Below are positions 43,224-55,362 of a stretch of DNA of 64,000 nucleotides, piece after piece. Source of the DNA: Bacillus cereus G9842. GTDB lineage: Bacteria > Bacillota > Bacilli > Bacillales > Bacillaceae_G. The position numbers and the translations under genes were made by a program. Within the stretch, counting starts at the first letter, position 1, and each line of letters opens with the position of its first letter. The notes under the pieces were generated by a model. It did no database searches. It saw only the letters and a program-made list of their open reading frames with translations, and was not told the DNA's origin. Location: the NCBI RefSeq assembly GCF_000021305.1, contig NC_011772.1, positions 4,440,001 to 4,504,000 of the forward strand. The letters run 5' to 3'.

Positions 43224-45584
43224 CTATTTTAATTCGACAACTGTTACGCCTAGGCCTCCCTCGCCCATGTCACCGTAACGGTAATTCTTCACGCCGCGGT
43301 GCTTCTTCAAGTAATCTTGTACACCTTGGCGAAGCGCTCCTGTTCCTTTACCGTGAATGATTGATACACGGGGATAGCTTGCAAGCTGTGCATCGTCTAA
43401 ATATTTTTCAACGCGCATCATTGCATCTTCATAACGTTCACCGCGAAGGTCAAGCTCTAACGACACGTGATAATCTCTACCCTTCACACTTGCGACTGCT
43501 TTTTTCTCTGTTTGTTTCGGTGTGTTAATGTATTCCATGTTAGATTCTTTTACTTTCATCTTCAGAATACCGATTTGTACGCTCCACTCTGTATCACTTA
43601 CCTTTTCAAGTAATTGACCTTTTTGACCGAACGTTAATACTTTTACTTCATCGCCTGCACGTAACTGTTGCTTCGGCGCAGTATTTTTCACGTTTACTTT
43701 TTGTTTCTTCACAAGCTCTGGCGCTGTTCCTTCTAGACGGCTCTTCGCTTCAATAAGCTCATGATCTTTCACATTTACAAGCTGTGCTTTACGCAATTGA
43801 CGAAGTTCTTGAATAATGCCTTCTGCTTCTTTCTTCGCAGCTTCGACTTTTTCTTCCCCTTCTTTTTGCGCTTTTAATAATTTTTCATCACGCTCATCGT
43901 TAAACTCAATAATTTGACGTTGCAACTCACGATGAAGTTTCTCAGATTGTTTGCGAAGTGCCTCTGCTTCGTTCCAGTCACGCTCTGCGTTCTTCTGGCT
44001 TTCTTCTAACTTCGCAATCATATTTTCAATTTTATTTGTATCTGTACTAATGTGGTTACGTGCTTGATCAATAACGCGATCAGATAATCCAAGGCGCTTT
44101 GAAATTTCAAAGGCGTTACTGCGACCTGGTACACCGATTAATAATTTATAAGTTGGACTTAATGTATTTACATCAAACTCAACACTCGCATTAATAACTT
44201 GCTCACGGTTGTATCCGTATGCTTTTAATTCTGGGTAATGCGTCGTAGCAACAACACGAGCACCGCGGTTACATACTTCATCTAAAATCGAAATTGCTAG
44301 TGCAGCACCTTCTTGCGGGTCTGTTCCAGCACCTAATTCATCAAATAAAACTAAGCTTTCAAAATCAGCTTTTTCTAAAATATCTACAATGTTCACCATA
44401 TGTGAGGAGAACGTACTTAAGCTTTGTTCAATCGACTGCTCATCACCAATATCAGCAAAGATGTTTTTAAATACACAAATCTCTGACTCATCCATTACTG
44501 GAATGTGAAGACCAGATTGCGCCATTAATACACAAATACCAACTGTTTTCAGCGTAACTGTTTTACCACCTGTATTCGGTCCTGTAATAACAATTGTCGT
44601 GAAATCTTTACCTAGCATAATGTTATTTGGCACAATAATTTCTGGATCGATTAGCGGATGACGAGCTTGTCTTAAATCCATATAACGCTCGTTATTTACG
44701 ATTGGTTTCGTTGCTTTAATTCGCTTCGCATAAAAAGCTTTCGCAAAGATGAAATCAAGATTTGCAACTACTTCTACGTTTGATAAAACGATATCGGCTT
44801 CTACTGCCACTTCTTCTGTTAACATTAATAATATACGTTCAATTTCTTGTTTTTCTTTCACTCGTGCTTCTTGTAGTGCATTATTTAATTCTACAATGAC
44901 TTGCGGTTCAATAAATAACGTTTGTCCAGAAGCAGATTGATCGTGAACAATACCACCATATACGCCGCGGTATTCTTGTTTTACTGGGATTACGTAACGT
45001 TCGTTACGAATCGTTACAATCGAGTCAGACAGCATCTTTTGCGCGTTTGAAGAACGCGTCATATTTTCTAACTTTTCACGAATACGACTTTCCGCAGTAC
45101 GAATTTGAGTACGAATACCACGCAGTTTATCACTCGCGCTATCGACTACTTCACCGCCATCACCGATGCAATTTGTAATTTTCTTTTCTAAATCATATAA
45201 AGATACAATTTGAGCGACATGAGTTTCTAAAATCGGAAGCTCGACACCGTTATCAACCATATCTTCAATGAAACGTTTCATATTGCGACTACCATACATC
45301 GTATTCGCAATATCAAGTAGTTCATTCGGGCTTAACATGCTTCCAATCTTTGCACGCTTCACATTTGAACGAATATCCGTAATGCCACCTAATGGTGCAC
45401 TACCTTTTAAACGAATGACTTTCGCTGCTTCATCCGTTGTATCTTGCATTTCTACAATTTCTTCAAAATCAGTGCTCGGCACTAAATGCTTCACTTTATC
45501 ACGGCCAAGTGAAGAGGCTGTATGTTCAAGTAATTGTTCTTTTACTTTATTGTATTCTAATACACGCAACGTTCTTTCTAACAT
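43224..45584 (-). CDS. mutS2: MutS2 endonuclease / ribosome-rescue ATPase
   Basis: A 786-residue MutS homologue without the N-terminal mismatch-recognition domains. Core domain, ATPase with Walker [15 protein letters not shown] (~333), Walker [18 protein letters not shown], then a long coiled coil (~515-620), a KOW-like domain (~650), and a C-terminal Smr nuclease domain with [11 protein letters not shown] and [10 protein letters not shown]. In B. subtilis MutS2 acts on collided ribosomes; older work ascribes anti-recombination. Start follows AAGGGGGACCTGCAAC. Downstream of polX. Confidence 0.95.
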
Positions 45585-45603
45585 GTTGCAGGTCCCCCTT
45601 GTG

Positions 45604-47325
45604 TTACTTATTACGTTTAATATAGTCTAATAAACGTTCAATATCCCACGTGTTAATCACGTTATCTTTTTGAATCCAACCTTTACGTGCTGCACCTACA
45701 CCTGTTTCCATATCTTCTAACATTTCAAGTGTATGAGCATCCGTATTAATCGCTACTTTTACACCAGCATCTTGTGCTTGTTTTAATAATTTCGCGCTTA
45801 AATCTAGACGGTTCGGATTCGCATTTAATTCTAAAACTGTATTTGTCTCTTTTGCGAGTTGAATTAATAAATCTGTATCTACATCATAACCCTCACGGCG
45901 CCCGAGAAGACGTCCTGTCGGATGAGCAATCATTGTGACATGTTTATTCTCAAGTGCAGTACGCAGACGCTTCATAATCGTTTCACGGTCTTGTGAGAAG
46001 CTAGAGTGGATCGCTCCAATGACATAGTCTAATTCTTCTAATACTTCATCATCAAAATCAAGCGAGGCATCTGGTAAAATGTCCATTTCAATTCCGCGTA
46101 AAATTGTAATGTCTGGATACTTTTCATTCATACGTTCAATTTCTTTCGCTTGCTCACGAAGACGCTCTTTCGTTAAACCATTCGCTACTTTCAAATATTG
46201 CGAGTGATCAGTAATCGCCATAAACTTATATCCACGAGCACGGCACGCTTGTACCATTTCTTCAATAGAAAAAGCACCGTCACTCCAAGTTGTATGCATA
46301 TGTAAATCACCTTGTATATCGGAAAACTGAATTAAGTTCGGATACTCTTTAATTAATTCAATTTCTTTTCCATCTTCACGCACTTCTGGCGGAATAAATG
46401 GCAGACCGAAATGAGCGAAGAAGTCTTCTTCATTCTCAAATGTTTTCACTTCACCTGTTTCCAAGTTTTCTACACCGTACTCACTAATTTTCTCGCCTTT
46501 ATCTTTTGCGATTTGACGCATTTTTACGTTATGGTCTTTTGATCCTGTGAAATGGTGAAGAGTTGTAATAAACTCTTCTGGTTTTACTAAACGAAAATCG
46601 ATTGAAATATCATATTCATATTGAAGACGAACCGAAACTTTCGTATCTCCACTTGCGATTACTTCAATCATATTATCGAATTGTAGTAAATGCTCACGTA
46701 CCGCTGCTGGTTCTGTGGTTGCAATGATAAAATCTAAATCTTTCACTGTTTCTCTCGCGCGGCGCAAACTACCAGCGCGAGAGAAACGAATTACTTCAGC
46801 AATATTCGACAATTTCTCCTCTATTTCCCCGGCAATAGGCAATACCATCGCGATTGGTAAACGCTCTGGACGAGAGCCTACTTGATCGATTGCTTCTAAT
46901 ATTTTCTCTTCTGTCTTCTTACCGAAACCTGCTAAAGCCTGTACTTTATTTTCCTCACAAACAGCTTTTAGCGATTCCATATCAACAACACCAAGTTCTT
47001 TATATAACTTAGCTACCTTCTTACCACCAAGTCCTGGTAGTTTTAATAACGGCAATAAGCTACTTGGTACTTCTTTCTCAAGTTCTTGTAATACTTCAGA
47101 TGTTCCCGATTCTATATATTCTTGAATAACGGCTGCTGTTCCTTTTCCGATGCCTGGAATCTTTGTGAAATCTTCAATTTCAGAAAGACTACGATCGTCA
47201 CTTTCTAATGCTGCTGCCGCTTTACGAAATGCAGATATTTTAAATGGATTCGCACCCTTTAGTTCCATAAAAAGCCCGATTGTCTCTAATAATTTGATAA
47301 CTTGTTTTTTATTTACTTTCATCAT
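45604..47325 (-). CDS. polX: Family X DNA polymerase / PHP exonuclease PolX
   Basis: Repair polymerase of 573 residues. N-terminal helix-hairpin-helix 8-kDa domain ([28 protein letters not shown]), pol-beta nucleotidyltransferase core ([20 protein letters not shown] with the catalytic Asp pair), thumb region, and a C-terminal PHP phosphoesterase domain ([47 protein letters not shown]) that gives Mn-dependent 3'-5' exonuclease. Start ATG at 47325, or the next codon, after AAAGGCGGGGCA. Operon with zapA, cvpA and mutS2. Confidence 0.95.
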
Positions 47326-47377
47326 TGCCCCGCCTTTCTTTCATAGAAAAAAACTTCTCTTTCCGAAAAAAGAGAAG

Positions 47378-47917
47378 TTATACTCTGCTACCTGTCTGCC
47401 ATAGTTCCTTCACCTTTTCAGATAGAATCGGTGTATCGTCTACAATTATTTTGCTAATTGATGATTTTTGTAATGGTGTTTGTACTTGTTCAATCGGAAG
47501 TATGTTTCCAATGATAATTAAGACAAACAAAATAATATATACTTCTAAAAATCCGAGGATTGCCCCCGCAAACGCATTTACTTGCTTTAAAACCGGTATT
47601 TCTGCAAACATATTTAACAAATTACCAAGTAATGAAAGTGCAATTTTAGTGATAATAAACAATATGATAAACGCAAGCGCTTGATAAAATACTGTCTCAA
47701 TATTATTTGCATCAATCCATTCTGGAACAGATACGTTTTTATCAAATGGATACGGAATAAATTTCGCAAGTGCTGGCGCTAAATCTTTACAGTACCAGTA
47801 TGCAACAAGGTATGCGATAATAAAGCTTGTTAACTTTACAAGTTGCAGAATAAACCCTCTGCGTAAGCCGAGGAAAAATCCCATAACAAGCAGTAAAATG
47901 ATAATAATATCAATCAT
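47378..47917 (-). CDS. cvpA: CvpA family membrane protein (YshB)
   Basis: A 179-residue membrane protein with four helices (1-20, 25-45, ~78-100, ~112-142). The opening IDIIIILLLVMGFFLGLRRGF is the CvpA pattern. Named for colicin V production in E. coli; its general role in Gram-positives is unknown, with envelope and purine-linked roles suggested. Start overlaps the zapA end (TAACATG). Confidence 0.88.
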   Translation of the reverse strand: MIDIIIILLLVMGFFLGLRRGFILQLVKLTSFIIAYLVAYWYCKDLAPALAKFIPYPFDKNVSVPEWIDANNIETVFYQALAFIILFIITKIALSLLGNLLNMFAEIPVLKQVNAFAGAILGFLEVYIILFVLIIIGNILPIEQVQTPLQKSSISKIIVDDTPILSEKVKELWQTGSRV

Positions 47918-47918
47918 G

Positions 47919-48188
47919 TTATTCCATTCCTTTTTTTGTCATACTTTCTTTCAATTTCTCATGTTCTTCTTTTAATTTTATGTAATCGTGTATGACGTTT
48001 ACCGCCGTCAATACCGCTAGTCTACTCGTGTCAAGCGAAGGATTCTTGGCATTGAGTTCGCGCATTTTATCATCCACAATCGCTGCTACCATGCGGATAT
48101 GACTTGTACTTTCATCGCCAACAACTGAATATTGTTGACCATAGATTTCTACATTAATTCGACTTTTCTTTCCCTTTTGTTGTGACAA
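47919..48188 (-). CDS. zapA: Cell division protein ZapA
   Basis: FtsZ-ring-stabilising protein of 89 residues. N-terminal beta segment [17 protein letters not shown], then the long helix [32 protein letters not shown] and a coiled-coil end. Start is TTG at 48188 since GGAGG at 48196-48200 sits 8 bases before it; the TTG at 48203 lies upstream of that site. First gene of zapA-cvpA-polX-mutS2; divergent from rnhC. Confidence 0.9.
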   Translation of the reverse strand: MSQQKGKKSRINVEIYGQQYSVVGDESTSHIRMVAAIVDDKMRELNAKNPSLDTSRLAVLTAVNVIHDYIKLKEEHEKLKESMTKKGME

Positions 48189-48312
48189 CTCACCGGCCTC
48201 CAATCACGTACAGAATCCTAAAGTTTATCATACCATGAACCTTCATAATATGGAAACAGAAAGAACAATCCGATATGATAAAAATAACAATATAAAAAAA
48301 GGGGCGACCATT

Positions 48313-49248
48313 ATGTCAAATTCTATCGTAATTCAAACAAATTCTACAGTAATTGAAGACATGAAACAACAATATAAACATTCGCTTAGCCCGAAAACTC
48401 CGCAAGGCGGGATCTTCATGGCAAAGGTACCATCTTGCACGATTACAGCGTATAAATCTGGAAAAGTAATGTTCCAAGGAGGCCGCGCTGAAGCAGAAGC
48501 TTCTCGTTGGCAAACTGTCTCTCAAACACCCAAAACAGCTGTAAAAAAAACTGTCGATTCACATCGTTATGCACCGCCTGCTTCCATCAGTACAATGTCT
48601 ATTGTAGGGTCTGATGAAGTTGGTACGGGAGATTTCTTTGGACCGATGACAGTCGTTGCTGTATATGTAGATGCAAAGCAAATTCCACTACTAAAAGAAC
48701 TTGGTGTAAAAGACTCTAAAAACTTAAATGACGATCAAATTACTGCCATTGCGAAACAACTTCTACATGTTGTTCCTTACAGCTCTCTTGTCCTTCATAA
48801 TGAAAAATATAACGAGCTATTTGATAAAGGAAACAACCAAGGTAAGCTAAAAGCCTTGCTACATAATAAAGCTATTACAAACTTATTAGGTAAAATGGCA
48901 CCTACAAAACCTGAAGGCGTCTTAATCGATCAATTCACACAACCTGATACATACTATAAATATTTAGCAAAACAAAAACAGGTACAGCGTGAAAATGTTT
49001 ATTTCGCGACGAAAGGTGAAAGCGTCCATTTAGCAGTAGCCGCTGCTTCTATTTTAGCTCGCTACTCATTCGTAAAACAGTTTGACGAACTAAGCAAAAA
49101 AGCTGGTATGCCACTTCCAAAAGGTGCTGGTAAACAAGTTGATATTGCTGCAGCTAAATTAATTCAAAAGCTTGGTAAAGAACGATTACCCGAGTTTGTG
49201 AAACTGCATTTCGCTAATACGGAGAAGGCGTTTCGCTTATTAAAATAG
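48313..49248 (+). CDS. rnhC: Ribonuclease HIII
   Basis: RNA/DNA-hybrid endonuclease of 311 residues. N-terminal TBP-like substrate-binding domain (to ~80) and RNase H core starting at GSDEVGTGDFFGP (Asp-Glu start of the DEDD site), with KDSKNL, DQFTQP and catalytic positions preserved. Start at 48313 (MSNSIVI) follows AAAGGGGCGACC; the longer reading would begin inside the zapA promoter region. Confidence 0.94.
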   Translation: MSNSIVIQTNSTVIEDMKQQYKHSLSPKTPQGGIFMAKVPSCTITAYKSGKVMFQGGRAEAEASRWQTVSQTPKTAVKKTVDSHRYAPPASISTMSIVGSDEVGTGDFFGPMTVVAVYVDAKQIPLLKELGVKDSKNLNDDQITAIAKQLLHVVPYSSLVLHNEKYNELFDKGNNQGKLKALLHNKAITNLLGKMAPTKPEGVLIDQFTQPDTYYKYLAKQKQVQRENVYFATKGESVHLAVAAASILARYSFVKQFDELSKKAGMPLPKGAGKQVDIAAAKLIQKLGKERLPEFVKLHFANTEKAFRLLK

Positions 49249-49254
49249 TATCGA

Positions 49255-49287
49255 CAAAAACAGGAGCCTACAAACTCCTGTTTTTTG
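49255..49287 (+). terminator. Terminator of rnhC
   Basis: AAAACAGGAG-CCTACAAA-CTCCTGTTTTTTG hairpin. Confidence 0.88.
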
Positions 49288-49364
49288 TTTCACCCTACTA
49301 TTGTCCTTATAGTTTTGTGACAATTACAATATACAGATTATTCTAACATACGAGGAGATTCCCA

Positions 49365-49745
49365 TTGCTACTTCTACAAATGATTCTAAATATTTTACTA
49401 GGCGATCCACACGAAAGACAGTTCAAAATTAGAGAAAATATTCAGATACTAAGTGAAAAGCCTGCATTCAATAATTTAAAGGAGGGAATTTATATAAACG
49501 CTGTAAAAGTGAAAAAGTTATTATATGTTTTCGTACATCTCGTAGGTCCACTTTCTTACTTCATTATTTCTACTGTTTGGGGCACTTTCTTCACTACTAA
49601 ATCCACATTCGAAAACATATCTGATAGCCTTAGCGTTATGGCCATCTATCACGTGTTCATGAGTTTACTATGGTTTTTCTATTTAGATCGATTAGACAAA
49701 GACATAAATCAAATTACAAAAGAGATTAACGATAACAAGATGTAA
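49365..49745 (+). CDS. Uncharacterised small membrane protein, 126 residues
   Basis: TTG start at 49365 after GAGGAGATTCCCA. Two hydrophobic helices (~50-75 and ~90-110) are separated by a short polar loop, with a charged N-terminal third (DPHERQFKIRENIQ) and a Lys/Asp/Asn-rich end. No family recognised; absent from this place in the B. subtilis order as I know it. Confidence 0.6.
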   Translation: MLLLQMILNILLGDPHERQFKIRENIQILSEKPAFNNLKEGIYINAVKVKKLLYVFVHLVGPLSYFIISTVWGTFFTTKSTFENISDSLSVMAIYHVFMSLLWFFYLDRLDKDINQITKEINDNKM

Positions 49746-49749
49746 TACA

Positions 49750-49783
49750 TAAAAAGGAGAGCCCCTAAGACTCTCCTTTTTTA
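49750..49783. terminator. Bidirectional terminator
   Basis: AAAAAGGAGAG-CCCCTAAGA-CTCTCCTTTTTT between convergent small genes. Confidence 0.88.
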
Positions 49784-49785
49784 TG

Positions 49786-49920
49786 TTAGCTTTGTTTCTG
49801 CTTCTTATTAGATGAAGATACCTTATGAGAACCTGTTTCATGTGTCGTCGTTCCTTGTCCTTCTACTTCCGGAGAACCTAGGCTCGATCTTGAATGATCT
49901 TTTTTCACTTTTTTACTCAT
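49786..49920 (-). CDS. YuzL-like small polar protein, 44 residues
   Basis: ATG at 49920 after GAAGGGGTGAGAATAAA. The product is hydrophilic: a Lys-rich start, SLGSPEVEGQGTTTHETGS in the middle, and a Ser/Lys/Gln-rich tail. This pattern fits the short YuzL family of Bacillus, as I recall it; small spore proteins have a similar style. No function known. Confidence 0.65.
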   Translation of the reverse strand: MSKKVKKDHSRSSLGSPEVEGQGTTTHETGSHKVSSSNKKQKQS

Positions 49921-49980
49921 TTTATTCTCACCCCTTCGCGTTACTTTTTGCTACGGGGTCATAAACTATGCAAACAAAAA

Positions 49981-50010
49981 AGCGAGAGGAAATCCTCTCG
50001 CTTTTTTCAT
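49981..50010 (-). terminator. Terminator of asnS
   Basis: GCGAGAGGA-AATCCTCTCGC stem with AAAAAA/TTTTTT flanks. Confidence 0.88.
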
Positions 50011-50013
50011 ATT

Positions 50014-51405
50014 TTAGAACTCAGAAGAACCTGGAGTTCTTGGGAATGGAATTACGTCACGGATGTTAGCCATACCAGTGATGTACATTAGGAAGCGCTC
50101 GAAACCTAGACCGAATCCAGCGTGTTTTGTACCGCCGTATTTTCTAAGTTCTAAGTACCACCAGTAGTCCTCTTCGTTCATACCTAATTCTTTAATTCTG
50201 TCTACTAAAACGTCCATTCTTTCTTCACGTTGACTTCCGCCGATTAATTCGCCGATGCCAGGAACTAGAAGGTCAGTAGCAGCTACTGTTTTTCCATCTT
50301 CATTCATACGCATGTAGAACGCTTTAATGTCTTTCGGGTAGTCAGTTACGAATACAGGGCGTTTGAAGATCTCTTCTGATAAGTATCTTTCATGCTCTGT
50401 TTGTAAGTCAATACCCCATTCTACTGGGTACTTGAAGTCAGCACCTGATTCTTGAAGTACTTTAATTGCTTCTGTATATGTGATGCGACCGAAGTCAGAG
50501 TTAATCACGTTGTTCATACGCTCTAGAACTGTTTTATCAACGAAGCTGTTGAAGAAGTCCATTTCTTCTGGTGCATGCTCTAATACATATTTCATTGCAT
50601 ATTTCAGCATATCTTCTGTAAGATCCATTACATCGCCTAACTCAGCGAATGCAATCTCAGGCTCAACCATCCAGAACTCAGCAGCGTGGCGAGTTGTGTT
50701 TGAGTTTTCTGCACGGAATGTAGGTCCGAATGTATATACATCACGGAATGCTAATGCATACGCTTCAGCGTTCAGCTGTCCACTTACTGTTAAGTTTGTT
50801 TCTTTACCGAAGAAGTCTTTTGACTCATCAACTTGTCCGTCTTCACCTTTTGGTACGTTGTTTAAATCTTGTGTTGTTACGCGGAACATTTCGCCAGCAC
50901 CTTCTGTATCACTACCAGTGATGATTGGTGTGTGAACATGTACGAATCCACGCTCTTGGAAGAACTGGTGAATCGCAAATGCTGCGATAGAACGTACGCG
51001 GAACGTTGCAGAGAATGCATTTGTTCTTGGACGTAAGTGAGCGATTGTACGTAAGTATTCAAACGTATGACGCTTCTTTTGAAGTGGGTAATCAGAATCT
51101 GATAAGCCCTCGATATCAATTTTTTCTGCTTTAATTTCAAATGGTTGCTTCGCTCCAGGCGTTGCAATTACTTTACCTTCTACTTTCACTGAAGAGCTAA
51201 GTGGAAGCTTTGCAATTTCTTTAAAGTTCTCTAATTCTGTATCGAAAACGATTTGAACGCTTTTGAAAAAGCTACCGTCGTTTAATTCGATGAAACCAAA
51301 TGCTTTTGAATCACGTAAATTACGAATCCACCCTGATACTTGTACTGTTTGACCTGCATACTTTTCTGTATCTCTATACAGACTTTTTACTAATGTGTTT
51401 TCCAT
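50014..51405 (-). CDS. asnS: Asparaginyl-tRNA synthetase, E. coli-type long form
   Basis: Class II synthetase of 463 residues that charges tRNA-Asn. N-terminal OB-fold anticodon domain ([21 protein letters not shown]), motif 2 [21 protein letters not shown], motif 3 [15 protein letters not shown]. Length and the insertion DLNNVP...[20 protein letters not shown] (in part) are those of E. coli AsnS (466) rather than the ~430-residue B. subtilis AsnS. Start at 51405 (MENTLVK) after AAGGAGAA. Controlled by its own T-box. It sits in the rnhC-pheT gap of the Bacillus backbone, which suggests acquisition. Confidence 0.93.
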   Translation of the reverse strand: MENTLVKSLYRDTEKYAGQTVQVSGWIRNLRDSKAFGFIELNDGSFFKSVQIVFDTELENFKEIAKLPLSSSVKVEGKVIATPGAKQPFEIKAEKIDIEGLSDSDYPLQKKRHTFEYLRTIAHLRPRTNAFSATFRVRSIAAFAIHQFFQERGFVHVHTPIITGSDTEGAGEMFRVTTQDLNNVPKGEDGQVDESKDFFGKETNLTVSGQLNAEAYALAFRDVYTFGPTFRAENSNTTRHAAEFWMVEPEIAFAELGDVMDLTEDMLKYAMKYVLEHAPEEMDFFNSFVDKTVLERMNNVINSDFGRITYTEAIKVLQESGADFKYPVEWGIDLQTEHERYLSEEIFKRPVFVTDYPKDIKAFYMRMNEDGKTVAATDLLVPGIGELIGGSQREERMDVLVDRIKELGMNEEDYWWYLELRKYGGTKHAGFGLGFERFLMYITGMANIRDVIPFPRTPGSSEF

Positions 51406-51439
51406 AGTGAAATTCTCCTTTGCTGATATATTTAAATAC

Positions 51440-51705
51440 AAAAAAACCTTTCATCCATAAAGGGACGAAAGGTTAAACTTCGCGGTACCACCCAATTTGT
51501 CATAAAGACCAACTTTAACTCGTATGTAATACATACTTCCCGGTTTGTAACAGGCCGGCTTCCCGTCTAAGTCTACTCTTGAATACAAGATTCAATTTCG
51601 GTTAGCAACTCCAAGGTGTTCTTCACATATACCGCCTCATCAGGCTCTCACCGCCCCTGACTCGCTTTGGATTATAGTATATACTACTTTTCCTTATCAT
51701 CGTCT
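51440..51705 (-). promoter_or_regulatory. T-box riboswitch of asnS
   Basis: Stem I begins near 51705; specifier AAC (Asn) at 51620-51618 in GTGAAG-AAC-ACC; T-box TGGGTGGTACCGCG (51494-51481); terminator CCTTTCGTCCC...AAAGG with T run (51472-51441). Confidence 0.95.
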
Positions 51706-51827
51706 TTCATTTTGTTAAACTAAAATTAATGTACTACATTCGAGAGAAAGATGCAAGATGCCATAAAATATATAAGCGATTTTTGTAATATATCGACTTA
51801 CCGACATCTGTCGACGATTGTGCAATA

Positions 51828-51860
51828 AAAAAATTGCCGGAATGAATCCGGCAATTTTCT
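51828..51860 (-). terminator. Terminator of pheST
   Basis: AAAATTGCCGGA-TTCA-TTCCGGCAATTTTTT (minus strand). Confidence 0.9.
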
Positions 51861-51862
51861 AA

Positions 51863-54283
51863 TTACTTACGTAACTCCGCACCAAATTTCTCTTCTACCG
51901 TTGTTAATACACGGTTATGCGCTTCTGTTACTTCTTCATCTGTTAACGTACGTTCTGCATCGAAGTAAGTCATAGAGAATGCAAGTGATTTCTTGCCTTC
52001 TTCCATTTTTTCACCTTCGTATAAGTCGAATAGTGTTACGTCTTTCAAAAGTTCTCCGCCAGCTTCAGCAATGACTTGCTTCATTTCACCAGCTTTTGTT
52101 TCTTTTGTTACTACAACAGCCATGTCACGTGTCATAGATGGGAAACGCGGAATTGCTGAGTAGTAAGTTTCTTCAGCGTCTGCACCGAATATTTTTACAA
52201 GAGATAGTTCAAATACGAATGTATTTTTCACATCTAATTGTTTTTCTGCTCCTGGGTGCAATTGACCGATGAAACCAATTACTTCGCCATCTAATACGAT
52301 GTCAGCTGTACGACCTGGGTGCATACCTTCACGTTTCGCTGGTGCATATGTGATTTGTTTTGAAACGCCAAGTACGTCGAATAGTCCTTCTAGTACACCT
52401 TTCACAACGAAGAAGTCTACTACTTTCTTCTCACCTTGCCATGCATGGTGAAGAGCAAGACCTGTCATAACACCTGCAAGGTGTTGTTCTTCTTTCGGAA
52501 GTTCTCCTGCTTCTGTTGGTAAGAAGATAGAACCTACTTCGTATAAAGCAACGCTGTCGTTTTTACGAGCAACATTGTATGAAACTGCTTCTAGCAATTG
52601 TGGCACTAAGCTTAAACGAAGTTGGCTACGCTCTTCACTCATTGGAAGTGCAAGGTTTACAGGTGCCTTTTCGTTTGGCTCAATCATGTATTGTTTCGCT
52701 TTGTCAGCGCTCGTTAATGAATACGTGATTGCTTCATATAAACCAGCACCCTCTACGAAGCGACGTACTTTACGACGTTTCGTTTGTGCTGATGTTAATT
52801 TACCACGAGTCATCGTTCCAGAAGGTAATGTAACTGGAATGTGGTCATAACCGTATAGACGGCCCACTTCTTCTACTAAGTCTTCTGAAATTGTAATATC
52901 AGGACGACGTGCTGGTACATTTACATGGAATGTTCCTTCTACTTCTGTGAATGGAAATTTCAAGTTCGCGAACATTGTACCCATTTCACTCGCAGAAATA
53001 TTTGTACCTAATACACGGTTTACTTTTTCAGCAGTAACAGATACTGTACGCTCTTGTACTTGTAAGTTATCAGCTTCTACTACACCTTCAAGTGCTTCAC
53101 CGCCAGCATATTTCGCCATTAAGGCAGCTGCGTGTTGAATTGCTTCAAATGTACGTGTTGGGTCGATTCCTTTTTCAAAACGTGCACTTGATTCACTACG
53201 AAGACCTAAGTCTTTTGATGTGTGGCGCACTGTTTGACCTGCAAAGTATGCAGACTCAATTAGAACGTTTACTGTCTCATTTGTAACTTCAGAATCCGCC
53301 CCACCCATTACACCAGCAACAGCTAAAGCTTTTGTTCCGTTTGTAATTACAAGATGGTGGCTTTGTAATGTACGCTCTTGATCATCTAATGTTTCAATTT
53401 TTTCGCCTTCTTTTGCAAGACGAACAACGATTTCTTTTGAACCTAATTTATCGTAATCGAATGCATGTAACGGTTGACCGTATTCCATTAAAATGTAGTT
53501 TGTAATATCAACTACGTTGCTAATTGGACGAATGCCAGCTGCCATAAGACGGGTTTGCATCCACATTGGTGATGGACCAATTTTTACGTTCTTCACCATT
53601 TTTGCAATGTATAATGGATTTTCTTCTTTCGCTTCTACACTTACAGAAATGTAATCAGAAGTTTTTTCTGCTGTTTCTTGTAAGTCGATAGCTGGAAGTT
53701 TTACTTCACGGCCGTAAATAGCAGCCACTTCATATGCAACACCTAACATGTTTAAGCAATCTGCACGGTTTGGTGTTAAACCAAGCTCAAGTACTTCATC
53801 GTGTAAGTTTAAAATTTCAAGTGCATCTGCACCAACTTCAGCGTCACTTGGGAAGATAAAGATACCATCTGCATATTCTTTTGAAACTAACTTTCCATCA
53901 ATGCCAAGCTCTTGAAGAGCACAAACCATACCGTGAGAAGCTTCACCACGTAGTTTTGCTTTTTTGATTTTGAAGTTACCAGGAAGTACAGCACCAACTT
54001 TTGCAACTGGCACTTTTAAACCTTTTGCAATGTTAGCAGCTCCACAAATAATTTGAACTGGCTCTTCTTCACCGATATCGATTAAGCATTTGCTTAATTT
54101 ATCAGCTTCTGGGTGTTTTTCACATTCTAATACGTGACCAACTACAACACCTTTTACACCTTTATTTAATACTTCAACGCCTTCTACTTCAATACCACTT
54201 TTCGTGATTTTGTCTGCTAGTTCTTGTGCTGTTACATCTTTAATATCTACATACTCTTGTAACCAACGATATGATACGAACAT
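51863..54283 (-). CDS. pheT: Phenylalanyl-tRNA synthetase beta subunit
   Basis: Beta chain of the heterotetrameric PheRS, 806 residues. N-terminal tRNA-binding OB domain ([20 protein letters not shown], ~47-67), B3/B4 editing domain (~210-380), B5 domain, catalytic-like core, and C-terminal FDX-ACB anticodon domain ([18 protein letters not shown]). Start follows AAGGAGAGGATAAAT. Last gene of pheST. Confidence 0.97.
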   Translation of the reverse strand: MFVSYRWLQEYVDIKDVTAQELADKITKSGIEVEGVEVLNKGVKGVVVGHVLECEKHPEADKLSKCLIDIGEEEPVQIICGAANIAKGLKVPVAKVGAVLPGNFKIKKAKLRGEASHGMVCALQELGIDGKLVSKEYADGIFIFPSDAEVGADALEILNLHDEVLELGLTPNRADCLNMLGVAYEVAAIYGREVKLPAIDLQETAEKTSDYISVSVEAKEENPLYIAKMVKNVKIGPSPMWMQTRLMAAGIRPISNVVDITNYILMEYGQPLHAFDYDKLGSKEIVVRLAKEGEKIETLDDQERTLQSHHLVITNGTKALAVAGVMGGADSEVTNETVNVLIESAYFAGQTVRHTSKDLGLRSESSARFEKGIDPTRTFEAIQHAAALMAKYAGGEALEGVVEADNLQVQERTVSVTAEKVNRVLGTNISASEMGTMFANLKFPFTEVEGTFHVNVPARRPDITISEDLVEEVGRLYGYDHIPVTLPSGTMTRGKLTSAQTKRRKVRRFVEGAGLYEAITYSLTSADKAKQYMIEPNEKAPVNLALPMSEERSQLRLSLVPQLLEAVSYNVARKNDSVALYEVGSIFLPTEAGELPKEEQHLAGVMTGLALHHAWQGEKKVVDFFVVKGVLEGLFDVLGVSKQITYAPAKREGMHPGRTADIVLDGEVIGFIGQLHPGAEKQLDVKNTFVFELSLVKIFGADAEETYYSAIPRFPSMTRDMAVVVTKETKAGEMKQVIAEAGGELLKDVTLFDLYEGEKMEEGKKSLAFSMTYFDAERTLTDEEVTEAHNRVLTTVEEKFGAELRK

Positions 54284-54301
54284 ATTTATCCTCTCCTTCC
54301 C

Positions 54302-55336
54302 TTACGCTCGTTTGAATTGTTGTAAGAAACGTACATCATTTGTATAGAAATGACGAATGTCATCTACGCCGTATTTCAACATTGCGATACGCTCTGCGCC
54401 CATACCGAATGCGAAACCTTGATATTCTTTTGAATCATAACCAGCCATTTCAAGTACGTTCGGGTGAACCATACCTGCGCCTAGAATTTCAATCCAGCCA
54501 GTTCCTTTACAAGTGCCGCAACCTTTGCCATGACACATCATACAAGAAATATCCATCTCTACAGATGGCTCTGTGAATGGGAAGAAACTTGGACGAAGAC
54601 GGATTTCACGATCTTCACCGAACATCTTTTTCACGAATACTTGCAGTGTACCTTTTAAGTCACTCATACGAATGTTTTTATCAATTACAAGGCCTTCAAT
54701 TTGCATGAACTGATGTGAATGCGTCGCATCATCATCATCGCGGCGATACACTTTACCAGGACAAATAATTTTGATTGGGCCTTTTTCTTTATTATTTTCC
54801 ATCGTACGTGCTTGCACAGAAGATGTATGTGTACGTAGTAACGTTTCTTCTGTAATGTAGAATGTATCTTGCATGTCACGTGCTGGGTGATCTTTCGGTA
54901 AGTTTAGTGCTTCGAAGTTGTAGTAGTCTTTTTCTACTTCTGTTCCTTCAGCTACTTCATAACCCATACCGATGAATACATCTTCAATTTGTTCAACAAC
55001 AGCTGTTAACGGATGGTGACAACCTGTTTCAACAGGACGACCTGGTAATGTAACATCAATTGTTTCCGTAGCTAATTTCGCTTCAATTACTGCTTTTTCT
55101 AAGTTGCTAATTTTGTCTTCTAGACGCGTTTGAATCGCTTCACGTACTTCATTCACTAATGCTCCCATACGTGGACGCTCTTCTGCTGATAATTTTCCCA
55201 TGCCGCGTAATACTTCTGTAATTGGACCTTTTTTTCCTAAATACGCTACGCGTACGTCGTTTAAGCCCTTTAGCTCTTTCGCTTCTTCAATAAGCTCTAA
55301 CGCTTTTTGCTTTAGCTCTTTTAAACGTGCTTCCAT
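54302..55336 (-). CDS. pheS: Phenylalanyl-tRNA synthetase alpha subunit
   Basis: Catalytic chain of PheRS, 344 residues. N-terminal coiled coil (~1-90), motif 2 [23 protein letters not shown], motif 3 [38 protein letters not shown] (four-Cys) stretch, seen in many Bacillus PheS proteins, is present near 265-285. Start follows TAGGAGGGTTCCAAA. T-box controlled. Confidence 0.97.
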   Translation of the reverse strand: MEARLKELKQKALELIEEAKELKGLNDVRVAYLGKKGPITEVLRGMGKLSAEERPRMGALVNEVREAIQTRLEDKISNLEKAVIEAKLATETIDVTLPGRPVETGCHHPLTAVVEQIEDVFIGMGYEVAEGTEVEKDYYNFEALNLPKDHPARDMQDTFYITEETLLRTHTSSVQARTMENNKEKGPIKIICPGKVYRRDDDDATHSHQFMQIEGLVIDKNIRMSDLKGTLQVFVKKMFGEDREIRLRPSFFPFTEPSVEMDISCMMCHGKGCGTCKGTGWIEILGAGMVHPNVLEMAGYDSKEYQGFAFGMGAERIAMLKYGVDDIRHFYTNDVRFLQQFKRA

Positions 55337-55362
55337 TTTGGAACCCTCCTAATTTTAAAAAT

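Noticed and set aside
45268..45630. 120-codon plus-strand frame antisense to mutS2
   Set aside because: Opposite a strongly conserved gene, no ribosome site, no domain.
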